Origin: Hysterium pulicare CBS 123377
Lineage: Eukaryota; Ascomycota; Dothideomycetes; Hysteriales; Hysteriaceae
Direction: 5' to 3'
NCBI GenBank assembly: GCA_000467715.1
Contig: AJFK01000173.1
Coordinates: 1 to 64,000, forward strand
Length of the DNA: 64,000 bases
In this document: in pieces, positions 44,991-54,518 of the stretch
How the letters are laid out: the number at the start of each line of letters is the position of its first letter
Position numbering within the stretch: the stretch's first letter is position 1
Made by a program: the position numbers and the translations under genes
The notes under the pieces: generated by a model
What the model saw: only the letters and a program-made list of their open reading frames with translations
Told to the model about the DNA's origin: nothing
Databases searched by the model: none

Positions 44991-47654
44991 ATGCCATCGT
45001 CCATCACATCTACGGCTATTGCATCTTCAGCAATGTCAATTCCAACTCCGAACACTCGACACATGAACCCCGTTTGGCCAATTGTTGCTATGGCTGTCGC
45101 AACTTTGTCTAACGAAGCTCCGATAGCCTTGTTAGCTGGTCTTGCGGCTTTAGGGTATATTCTTGCACAGGCATCCGAGCAAGCTGATGATCATCTCAAC
45201 TCCCTCAAACGAAAGCGGCGAACTCCATCGAAACCCGCCTTGAAATTATCCAGCGTGGACCAACTGTGGCCAATAGGCGTTATTGCAATTGCAACTGTGA
45301 TCAACGAGGGGTCCGTTATGCTCTTCGTAAGCGTGGCAACCTTCTTATACATCCTCGCCAAAGAACCCCCATCAAAGGAGTCAGCTCAACTTTACAACGC
45401 TTGTACAGACATTATTCTCTTTCAACCGTTTCAACAAAATGCTGAATTCAAGATGGAGAGTTACGGACCCCCCTGCACACGTGGGATGGTCAAGTCCACG
45501 GCATCGATTCTTATTCCCAGCTCCATCTACACCACGTTCAAATTGATAAATGAGATTTCCTTGGTAAAGACTGGAACCCACCAATTGGAGTGGTACCAAG
45601 AAGGACTCAAAGCTGCCGTCAGCTTCTCCGAGTGGCTAGAATTCCGGTGGCAGCTGTCAACCTCTCCAATTCTGCACCTCCAGGAATGGGAGGCAAAGTT
45701 TCAGTACCCGTCCACTCAACGTCCACACCTCGCAGAGTATGCTGAAAAGGAGCTCCATAATTCCTGCGCTCTTCTGATCGGAAAGGCGCATGGAGGGAGA
45801 AAATTTATAGGAACCTTACGCACCCCCACGAGCACACCTAACAGTATATCACCCATTATATTCCCTGCTGATACGAATCAATCATTTACTAATCTCGTGA
45901 CAGATGGGCCGATTCAGGTACAACATCATAATCCTTTTGATATTGCCGAGGGACTGAAGGTACTGGTCGGCCGGGATAAGATTCTGGCACGTGGCAATAA
46001 TCGCCTCGGATACGACCCAGTACTTTGCGACCGAGCGCCGCCAATGAACCTGAATGGTCGCTCTGGAACCGCTACGCCAAACGTGGAAGATCTAGATGAC
46101 GATGTGTTATTAGACGAAACAATCCTACAATCTCCAACGCTAAGAGCACAAAAGCTTTCGTGTGCCGATCTCTCCTATGAAAACCATGCTATCCGACGCT
46201 ATGATCCAAAATTAAGATTACCGGTTTCAGACTCATCGTCGTCTGATGAGGAGCACAGCAACCACAGCACTGTGCCGACGACCCCTGACATTATGACTAG
46301 CTCATTTCAGCATTGTTTGGCTAGTCCATCTGTCATCTATCGCTCCCAGATTCCACTGCCTACAAGTACTTCTGAACAAGAATGGCAAAATTACAACGCG
46401 CTCAGGGTGGGAGAATATTTCTATCACCGTATGCAGTTAGCTAGGTGGAGAAACTTCAAGGATCAAGAGCGGCAAGAGCAGGACGTTGGTGAAGAGCAAG
46501 ACAGTATTGGCGAGACGCAAGTTGACCAACGTCTTTGGTATGGCTTGTCAGATGAGGAGCTCTTCTCACTTCTTGAGGAACTGGTATATTATCACGATCC
46601 TATTAGCGAATTCACCCGTGAAAAGTGGCGTCTCGCACTCGAAGTTCAACGGGGGAACACATTCCAAGCGTGGATCAAAGGAAGCACCAATGCATGGGCC
46701 TATGTGATATCAGGACCCTTAGCACAGCGGCGATATCAGAGGGCTATGCGACTCCAAGATTTGCTGAGGAACCCACCTCATACACCCAAGCCCCGTCACG
46801 GCGGAGAGATTGATCGCTTCCTCGAGATCCATAAAATTTCTCGAGCTAAGTTGGACGATGTACTCGCGATCCATTTTTCATATGGAAATGCCCGTTATTT
46901 TCTTCCACAGATTGAGGCTGGAGCTTTGACGCCAAGCCGCAAAGAATTTATCGACTTCCAATTTGCGGATCAACCGACAGCAGTCAACTCCGGACCTGAT
47001 GGTGAATTCGAAGCCTCCGATTCCACCTCAATCCAACCCGGTGCTGCCAATTCAGGATACGGACAACTTCAACAACTAAAAGCCGGGTTCCAAAGCCTTG
47101 CGACACGTTACCAGCAAAATGCTCAACGCATTTGGTTATCCAAAGCTCCACGGCCTACTCAACCGGCTGTAGCGCAGGTCTGTCATCAATATCTGCGCCA
47201 GACCTGCGGGCTAACGGCTCAACAACATGCTATAGATCCGGAGTACGAGAAATTACAACAGCTGCAGGCAGAGTATCAAGGTATTGAAGCATGTCGTCAG
47301 CAGTACGCTGGACCCGTCTACTCGGCGAAGGTTACCGCTCCCGACGTTGCGCGAGTCTGCCACGAGTACTTGAGCCAGATCTGCGCGCCACACCATATTG
47401 AGGTTACTCCTTCAGCCGTTGCACGAGCCTGCTATCAGTACTTGAACCAGGCAATAGCTGAGCCGCATCAAGATGCAATTTCTCGGCAAACGGCGCAGAA
47501 ATTTGGCCTTGCGAGTCGAGTCGGTCCACCCCCTATTCCTTTCCAGACTGGCCTGCGCGCTCAGTTTCCTTTGGAATTCGCGCATATCGACGATATCCCT
47601 ATGCAGGATGGTGAGATGATGTATCAAGAATTCGGATTCAGGAACCTTTGTTGA
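44991..47654 (+). CDS. Orphan membrane protein with duplicated hydrophobic repeat, 887 aa
   Basis: Single exon; ATG 44991 is the first in frame after the TATA at 44851. Two hydrophobic segments, about residues 28-60 and 92-124, are copies of one repeat: VWPIVAMAVATLSNEAP and LWPIGVIAIATVINEGS, each followed by a hydrophobic stretch ending G/L-Y-I-L-A. They may form two membrane hairpins or spans. The rest is soluble and charged; a central region has WYGLSDEELFSLLEELVYYH and EIDRFLEIHKISRAKLDDVL. Near the C-terminus a 13-residue motif recurs three times: VAQVCHQYLRQTC, VARVCHEYLSQIC, VARACYQYLNQAI. No known family. A paralogue follows at 49,013. Function unknown. Confidence 0.75.
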   Translation: MPSSITSTAIASSAMSIPTPNTRHMNPVWPIVAMAVATLSNEAPIALLAGLAALGYILAQASEQADDHLNSLKRKRRTPSKPALKLSSVDQLWPIGVIAIATVINEGSVMLFVSVATFLYILAKEPPSKESAQLYNACTDIILFQPFQQNAEFKMESYGPPCTRGMVKSTASILIPSSIYTTFKLINEISLVKTGTHQLEWYQEGLKAAVSFSEWLEFRWQLSTSPILHLQEWEAKFQYPSTQRPHLAEYAEKELHNSCALLIGKAHGGRKFIGTLRTPTSTPNSISPIIFPADTNQSFTNLVTDGPIQVQHHNPFDIAEGLKVLVGRDKILARGNNRLGYDPVLCDRAPPMNLNGRSGTATPNVEDLDDDVLLDETILQSPTLRAQKLSCADLSYENHAIRRYDPKLRLPVSDSSSSDEEHSNHSTVPTTPDIMTSSFQHCLASPSVIYRSQIPLPTSTSEQEWQNYNALRVGEYFYHRMQLARWRNFKDQERQEQDVGEEQDSIGETQVDQRLWYGLSDEELFSLLEELVYYHDPISEFTREKWRLALEVQRGNTFQAWIKGSTNAWAYVISGPLAQRRYQRAMRLQDLLRNPPHTPKPRHGGEIDRFLEIHKISRAKLDDVLAIHFSYGNARYFLPQIEAGALTPSRKEFIDFQFADQPTAVNSGPDGEFEASDSTSIQPGAANSGYGQLQQLKAGFQSLATRYQQNAQRIWLSKAPRPTQPAVAQVCHQYLRQTCGLTAQQHAIDPEYEKLQQLQAEYQGIEACRQQYAGPVYSAKVTAPDVARVCHEYLSQICAPHHIEVTPSAVARACYQYLNQAIAEPHQDAISRQTAQKFGLASRVGPPPIPFQTGLRAQFPLEFAHIDDIPMQDGEMMYQEFGFRNLC

Positions 47655-49012
47655 CCACTGTATACCCCTTTCAGACCTTCCAGGATGATTGGTCTGGGTT
47701 CTGTGAGACGCATCAAAGAGCTTTCGCAACCGTAAGCGTTGCCTACTTGGTCCCAGTATTTCGTTACTGTCTTTAAAAACTTTAGCTTGGGAAAAAGATT
47801 CACCGGTATTTATATAGACTGAATACTCCAGGCTGTGAGCACACAAATTAGTGCCTGAATCATATAATAACCTTTGATTATCAATTCTACTGTAAGGTGA
47901 TCCTGGTATATGGATGGATTTCGAAATCCCATGCCAACCATGTGATTGGTTCGGTGCATAGTTCCCCCGCTCCGTATCCCACATCCATCCATCCCTTTCT
48001 CTGAACTCTCTACTTCTCTAGCATTTGCACACGATATCTTCCACAATATGTGATAAATGGAAACGTGAATGTATTGAGTCTTTGCCTATCTAATGATTCT
48101 TTGATGAATCTGTCGATTTTTTCCGACCAGCTACGGATGCCATTCGTTTTGCGGTGTGCCTTCACAATGATCGACTTCCACCTTCCTCGTTATCCGAAGG
48201 CCAACGATGATCCAGCTTTGACCCTTCTGGAAAAGTACAACAGGATACTATCGCTTTGCCTTGAAATGAATTCCCAGGTCGCCGTCTATGATAAACTTAA
48301 TACACGTTGACCTGCGGTCCTTCGAAATTGAACATTTCTCCTCCCGTCTGCTACAAGATAGAGTTACTATGCTATTTTACAGGCCTGCCTCAAGTTTCAA
48401 CGTGCCTTTAAAGCCTGTCACGAAGCCCAAATGATGTAGGTAGGCTGGAACAAAAGAACAACAGATTAGGAGACTCAGGTCCTCAATTTTAAGTTTACCC
48501 TTTTCAAGTCGTCATGCCTCCCTTCACTTCTTTGTGGGTTCTCTTACCTACGTCAATCTTGATGACTTCTTTATACAGGAACACGGTATTCAAAGCCCAA
48601 TTGCATGAGATTTGGCAGCCAATAACCTTCGGGATATATCGCTACGTGCATCAATCGAGTTTTCTACTACTAATTGTATATTTACATAGCTCTAAGTCTC
48701 CTTGCCTTAGTTATGTATGACATGCCCTTCGTTGTACGTGTACAGTTCTGACGATGTACTTTCACTTCTTGGCGTGGGCGGGGGCTGTGATTAGTCCGGC
48801 GCATATTTCTTCCGCTCCGTACACGTTATTCACGCCTTTCACTTAGAACCGTCCCTGCAAAATAGTGATCCGGTTCCACTTCAGCCTATATTTTCCCTCG
48901 TAGGTGCTCTACTTTCTTCTGCATTTCATTTCATTTGAATCAACCAGACTCCACCGACAACAAATCAACCCGAGTCTCTGTCTTACCGAATACTTTTGCT
49001 CTATCTACCAGT
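47655..49012. other. Intergenic, 1.36 kb
   Basis: A minus-directed TATA-like TTTATATAGAC lies at 47811 but no convincing frame follows. Short frames at 48050..48310 and 48514..48720 lack ATG context or motifs. TATA-like CCTATATTTT at 48881 may serve the next gene. Confidence 0.4.
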
Positions 49013-51994
49013 ATGTCAACTTCGCTTGCCAACTCGTTGGCCACGTCGACGCCCCCCTCGACCATGTCAGTGCCAACACCGAAAGTACAATCAAAGAAGG
49101 CTCTTTGGCCTGTCCTTGCGGTGGCTATCGCCACTCTTACAAACGAACCACCGCTCGTTCTCGCTGCCAGCATGGCCGCTTTGGGCTACTTGTTTACTAC
49201 AGTATCCAAGCACCCTGACCGTCTTCGTCCACTAAATTTCCCTGATGCGGAGTTGCGTCCACCGTCCAAGCCTCCGCTAAAGCCAAAAAACATGGACACT
49301 ATCTGGCCAGTATTGGTTGTCGCGCTGGCGACTCTTGTCAATGCACCCCCTGTCGTCCTGGCAGCCGGTGTCGCAGCACTTTTCTACATAATGACGGCAA
49401 AGTTAGAAGATGTAGTAGACCAGGTTACCACCTCTCAGCAACTTGTAGTCACGAGGCCTCTTCGATGTTCTCCACAAATCGAAGAAATATCGGTGCTCAA
49501 GACCACCATCCTTCTACAAAGTACTATCGTTAAATCCTTCCGTCTACCTGCGTCGGCCTCCTCTCCACGAAAAAACCCACTACTCCTGGAGTGGTACGAT
49601 GAGAGTTTGCCATTAAAAGACAACATCTCCAACTATGCAGACTCCGCGCTTCAGCTTCCGACAAAGTTTTCCCTTGGGATTCAGGCTTGGATCATAAAGT
49701 TTGGCATACTCAGAGTCCATTCCACGATCTTCATACGAATTGATCCGGACTCCCCTGACAGCCAACAGGACTCTGGTTCAGAGCGAATTGGAGAAGCCAA
49801 GAGTACAGCACCCACTACTCCTGACCTCAGTGTTGTGCCAAAAAGTCGTCCCAACCAACCTCAGCGAGCTATCGAGCTCACCAATCCTATATATGATAGA
49901 CGTCCAGCCAAGGCGCTTAACTCGAATCCCATTGATTGGCCCAAGAATGCAGCTCCACAGTCTGTGGCGGAAGACTTTTACTTCAGCATCAACCAAGGAT
50001 CAGATACGATTGGTATTGACCTTGGACCACGACGTGCGCCCTTCCTTGCCAACGAAGGCCTCCCCGTAGACTTCGCGTCGCAGCTCATGGCCGGCCAACT
50101 GCAAAAGTCGAAGAAAGTCAAGACAATCAAGACAATGAAGCCGAAGTCGAAACAAAAGGAAAAGCATTTCTGTCTGACGGAGTGTAATCTGGACTACGTG
50201 CAGTATTACGGTAAACTGACACAAGATGATCGTGCGGCTGTCCGTCAAGCCAACCGTGCTTTTGGGCGTCAGTCTGATTTCATGGACTCTCGCCCTCTTG
50301 GGCCTTTTATAAATCCGCCTGAGTATACGTGTGAGGATCCGAGGAAGTGGGCTTTGTATTTTCTTCGCCTTCCTCCACTACGACATCAAGAAAAGGTAGA
50401 GTTCTATGCGACTCAATGGAAATTGACGAAGGAAGCAGCGCGCAAGATTCTGCTCCAAGTAGAGATTGACGAGGCAACGCAAAAAATTAACAAAGCCTTT
50501 CAGCATGGAAATCAATGGCGGTCGATTGTTTCGAAACCACAACTTGATTCTACTCAATCAATGGGTCTATATAAGGAACAAACCGCTATTGAGACCCGCT
50601 GGCATGAACAGCAGCTTCAACTTTGGTGGAAGGCCCTGCAGCATCCGAAGACTGTATCGAATGCTCACACTGAATGGGACCCGAACCGATACGACCCATT
50701 CGAATCTCCGGAAGACTTTTTGAAGATGTTGCGAGTCTATCAAGATGCACATCTTCCCGATCCGGAACGCTTGATGCTTCAAAAGGCGTACGCCGACTAC
50801 CTGCGGCTGGGATCAATTGTCGCAATTCTCAAGGAGAATTACGTCTGCCCTAATATCGCACCCACGGGCGAGCTATTCCTACGACGACGCGAGACGCAAG
50901 CCGAACAACTTTGCAACGAGGGAATGGAACAAGGACCTGAGAAACTTCCCTCTCTAAGTCCTGAAATAATGCCTCAATCCGCTGCACCTATACTCCAGCG
51001 TACCGGAGCTGCCTTCGCTGACAAGTACTCATTTGTTCGCCAGCTAGATTATAGCAACGACAAGTTCACAGAAACTCGTCAAAAGTGGGCGCAGATTTTC
51101 CCTTACAACGACACCAACATCCCGGAACAGCTCCGGCCATTTGATCCGTTCTGCGATCCAAATGTCATTCGCAGCCTGATCGGATGGGCCACATGTCTAG
51201 AGAATGAGCGCCAAACGATCATGGCGCATGGCCTTCCCGAACAAAGCCTGGAAGAGCGACGGAAGACGTACCAGGGGAGCATCGAACGTTTCCTCGGTAT
51301 CGATGACCCCATGCGAGTGTTTATTAGTCAACAGGCTGCTGCGCGCGGAGAGATGGTTGTTGATATCGACAAGCAGTACACAGTTCAACGAGCAGCTGAA
51401 GTTGAGCGTATGGAACGTCTCCGGATGCGGAACACGCCGCAGGTACCCGATACTTCTTCAAATATCCCCGCTCAACATCAAACACGTCAGACTCGGCCTG
51501 CTCGTGTGGCTCCACGCCAGAGACGCTGGAATGCTCCTGCCGCAATCCAGCTGCCCTCCTTTCAACCTCCTGTTGCAGCCCCAGCTACGCACATCAATCC
51601 TCCAACGGCAAACCAGTTCGAAGATGCTTTTCAGCACGAGGCCAATAAGCCGAGCAATGCGCCTAAGCTGAATCAGTACGCCGTGCCTGTCCCTCCGGTT
51701 TTTGGGAACAAATTCGATACTGCGCCACGTCTTATCAAGAGCACTAGACGGGAAGGGAAGAAGTCTCGATTCTTTCCCACAACGCAAAGCCGGTCTGAAG
51801 ATGCTTCCCAGGCCGAGGCCAATATATCTACCAACGGACCCAGCCAGACTCAGCAGCTTGTCCATGTTCCTCCGGGCTTTGAGAGCACGTTCGGTCCTGC
51901 TCCCCGTGTTATCAATAGCAGCAAGCAGGAAGGGCAGGGTGGAGGTGTTCTTAGCAACATGCAATACCGGAAGAAGTCCCGATTCTTCCCGTAA
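49013..51994 (+). CDS. Orphan membrane protein, paralogue of the 44,991 gene, 993 aa
   Basis: Single exon, ATG 49013. The N-terminus has the same two-copy hydrophobic repeat: LWPVLAVAIATLTNEPP (about 31) and IWPVLVVALATLVNAPP (about 97), each followed by V-L-A-A...A-A-L-x-Y. The spacing (66 residues) matches the neighbour (64). The body includes basic stretches (KKVKTIKTMKPKSKQKEK) and acidic/aromatic segments such as WALYFLRLPPLRHQEKVEFY, without a known domain. The C-terminus has two related units of about 65 residues, each with a P-P-x-F-x-x-x-F-x-x-A-P-R-[LV]-I core and ending KKSRFFP. The paralogues are strongly diverged after the first 130 residues. Function unknown. Confidence 0.75.
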   Translation: MSTSLANSLATSTPPSTMSVPTPKVQSKKALWPVLAVAIATLTNEPPLVLAASMAALGYLFTTVSKHPDRLRPLNFPDAELRPPSKPPLKPKNMDTIWPVLVVALATLVNAPPVVLAAGVAALFYIMTAKLEDVVDQVTTSQQLVVTRPLRCSPQIEEISVLKTTILLQSTIVKSFRLPASASSPRKNPLLLEWYDESLPLKDNISNYADSALQLPTKFSLGIQAWIIKFGILRVHSTIFIRIDPDSPDSQQDSGSERIGEAKSTAPTTPDLSVVPKSRPNQPQRAIELTNPIYDRRPAKALNSNPIDWPKNAAPQSVAEDFYFSINQGSDTIGIDLGPRRAPFLANEGLPVDFASQLMAGQLQKSKKVKTIKTMKPKSKQKEKHFCLTECNLDYVQYYGKLTQDDRAAVRQANRAFGRQSDFMDSRPLGPFINPPEYTCEDPRKWALYFLRLPPLRHQEKVEFYATQWKLTKEAARKILLQVEIDEATQKINKAFQHGNQWRSIVSKPQLDSTQSMGLYKEQTAIETRWHEQQLQLWWKALQHPKTVSNAHTEWDPNRYDPFESPEDFLKMLRVYQDAHLPDPERLMLQKAYADYLRLGSIVAILKENYVCPNIAPTGELFLRRRETQAEQLCNEGMEQGPEKLPSLSPEIMPQSAAPILQRTGAAFADKYSFVRQLDYSNDKFTETRQKWAQIFPYNDTNIPEQLRPFDPFCDPNVIRSLIGWATCLENERQTIMAHGLPEQSLEERRKTYQGSIERFLGIDDPMRVFISQQAAARGEMVVDIDKQYTVQRAAEVERMERLRMRNTPQVPDTSSNIPAQHQTRQTRPARVAPRQRRWNAPAAIQLPSFQPPVAAPATHINPPTANQFEDAFQHEANKPSNAPKLNQYAVPVPPVFGNKFDTAPRLIKSTRREGKKSRFFPTTQSRSEDASQAEANISTNGPSQTQQLVHVPPGFESTFGPAPRVINSSKQEGQGGGVLSNMQYRKKSRFFP

Positions 51995-54518
51995 TGAGTA
52001 CTGAGTCTTTATACAATGATGTATGGCCTTCTTTTAACGTTCTTCCATAGAGCATTTTGATCATAAATACTCGTCTCGGTGGTGGTAAGGTGTGCTTGGG
52101 TTGGCTGAGTACACCAACGTCTCAGTACCAGACGGTGGTTCTCTTTCGACGGTGGTGGCATAGGATGTGGATATTTCTTTTATATAGGGTTCCAAAAGAA
52201 TACTGATATTCTTTCCTATTCTTTTTAAGGCGTTCTAATAGAGGCATAGGAGGGCATTATCATTCAGCATTATGCCCCCTAGGAGATTGTTATTGTACAA
52301 TGGAGTGAGCAAACCTAGCATTAGAATGTTATAGACTTATCACATTCATGCCAAAATATTTGTCACCCGTCGTGATACCTCGCTATCAACTTACGTTCTA
52401 TTTACAAAGCCACCTAGAATACTACTTCTAATGGTGTTTAATCTCCTTCACGTGGAACCGTAACTCCCGGTCCCTGCTATCTTCGTATTGTGCGAAATCC
52501 TTTCTCGGTCCTATAATAACCTTATCGCAGCATGTTGTTAGCGAATATCCCACTTCTTGAAATGCCATGTCATAGTTTGTTTATTCCTAGAAATTGAATC
52601 TAAACTCTGGTTAATCATGACATGCCCTTTTCCGCACTTCCCTTCGCGATTGGATGCATTCATCAGAGAATCCAAGGTTGGTCTTCCACGCTGAGATGCG
52701 CGGCGAGAGAAAAATACCGAAGCCAGCCCCTTCATATTTTATAGCTACTAACATGAGTCCTGCGAGCGACTTGCGCGAACGTCGAAGAGGATAACTGAGA
52801 CCAATGATGCGGAGAGATTGTGGGGAAGTTGATCAATAGTCGCCCCGAATCGCAGCGCAAGTTACGCGAAGCATCCAGAAGATGACAGGGAAAGGCATGA
52901 GGGCTTGGTAGATGCTTGGGTTACTGAATGCGCGAAAGTGTTACAGAATCCGAGAATGGGGACTATGCTTGTAGCAAATTGAGTTTTCGGTATACCGGGC
53001 GGAGCTCCGTTCGTCGTCTGTGATACTTGTGTACGTTAATCGAGGAATACGAGGAAAGAGGAGCGAGTGGAGAAAGATTTGGCAGTTTCAACGTGCTATT
53101 TTAGAAGAGATCAAGACTTATTATTTCCCATAGATACGAAGCTACTGTAGAGGAAAAAGACGCGAATGCCGAACTCTCTACAGAAGGAAACTCCTGACCA
53201 AGCATGAACCACCATAGCCTTGCCGTACAAGTAAATTACCCTGTTGTCGAGCCAATACTGTCTAATGCAACATTGACTGTCTTCTGGGAGCTTCGTGGGT
53301 ACTCTTGCGCTGGTACGGGACAAACAAAAGCAATCAGCCAACTCATTCCGCTTGTGTCTACGTATGAGCAATGACGGGAAGGCGTCTTTTGCAGTACTAA
53401 ATGCCGAAAGACAGCCTTGTATCGCAACTCCCAAGTAAAGCTCATTCGTTAGCTTGTACCAGTACAACTATATTACTTAGACCTATTCCGCTCCTATCAT
53501 ACATATACCCCTAAACAGTATATCAGTGGATTAATCTCATCCTGCCCACCGAACATAGAAAATGCACGGCGTTGATTGGACAACTATCGACCTCCTTTGC
53601 TACTTCTCTTGGCCTTGAAGGAAGAGTGTCAGCCTTCAACGAAATGAGACAGTTCAACTTACCCGGCGTTTAGAGTACTTCACCAGTACCAACAGTACGG
53701 TCATATTTTGTACTTTCACTATGTTCTCAAACCCACTCTTTCGGGGTCACCCGGAGGAAACCGCCCTGGCACGTCAACACAAAGTGCGAACCTAGCGCCA
53801 TCGTGTGACGAAATAGCGGAGTCTTTGATCTTGTGCGGTGCTAAGACCCGCGCAGCTGAAGCTTTTTGGAGAAAACACTCTCGCATGCCATCGGAAAGAG
53901 TGGTTTTGTCGACGTGATGTGACGGATTCGTAGAGGTGGATCCCGCACAGCCCCTTAAACCTGCTCTCCTGAAGTAATTCAGCGAGAAGTGCCTTCGCAT
54001 GCCCTCGGATTCAGTGAGTTCGGGGGTATCCTGTGGCCGATTAGCGATGTTTCGAGCTCGCGTACTGACGGCTTCTCGTGAACTCAAATTTTGAGATTCA
54101 CTCCCGCATGTCGGAGTGATTTGACTTTCACCCCGAGCTTGCTCGCCAGCCTCTTTCGAACCCACATATAAGCCACCCTCGCCCTCTCCTCCAGAACGCC
54201 ATTTTCCTTGCATCAACTACAACTCAGCCAGCCACAAACAGGACCTCAACCCTAGCTGTGGTTGTTAATACTTCTTACCCCCCACTTACAAAATCATTTC
54301 ACAACTTATCCACTCTTGGTAAGTACCACATCACAGTCACAGTCACATGATCTTCCCTTTCCGCCAACGCACACCACATAAGCTACTTCCCTGCTCTTCG
54401 ATACAAACCTACTGTTCCTCTCCATACACACAACACCACCACTACTCTTGTGGATGAACACCCCATACTGATCAACACAACAACAGACACAACTCATCTC
54501 CTATCAAACTCGCCTGAC
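51995..54518. other. Intergenic, 2.5 kb
   Basis: Holds the promoter of the giant orphan gene: TATA-like ACATATAAGCC at 54163, about 350 bp before its ATG, and a short upstream ATG frame (MNTPY) near 54453. A minus-directed TATA TTTATATAGGG at 52180 is followed only 20 nt later by an ATG frame of 50 codons, too close to be served by it. Frames at 53111..53467 and 53719..54216 (minus) have no recognisable motif. Related segments with TCGCATGCC(A/C)TCGGA recur at 53882 and 53995. Confidence 0.4.

Noticed and set aside
52009-52161. 50-codon minus ATG frame with a nearby TATA (52180)
   Set aside because: The TATA is only about 20 bp from the ATG, too close for a transcript to include the start codon, and it has no Cys pattern.
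53719-54216. 165-codon minus frame upstream of the giant orphan gene
   Set aside because: Low-complexity Gly/Ser/Arg composition, lies in the promoter region of the plus-strand gene, no motif.
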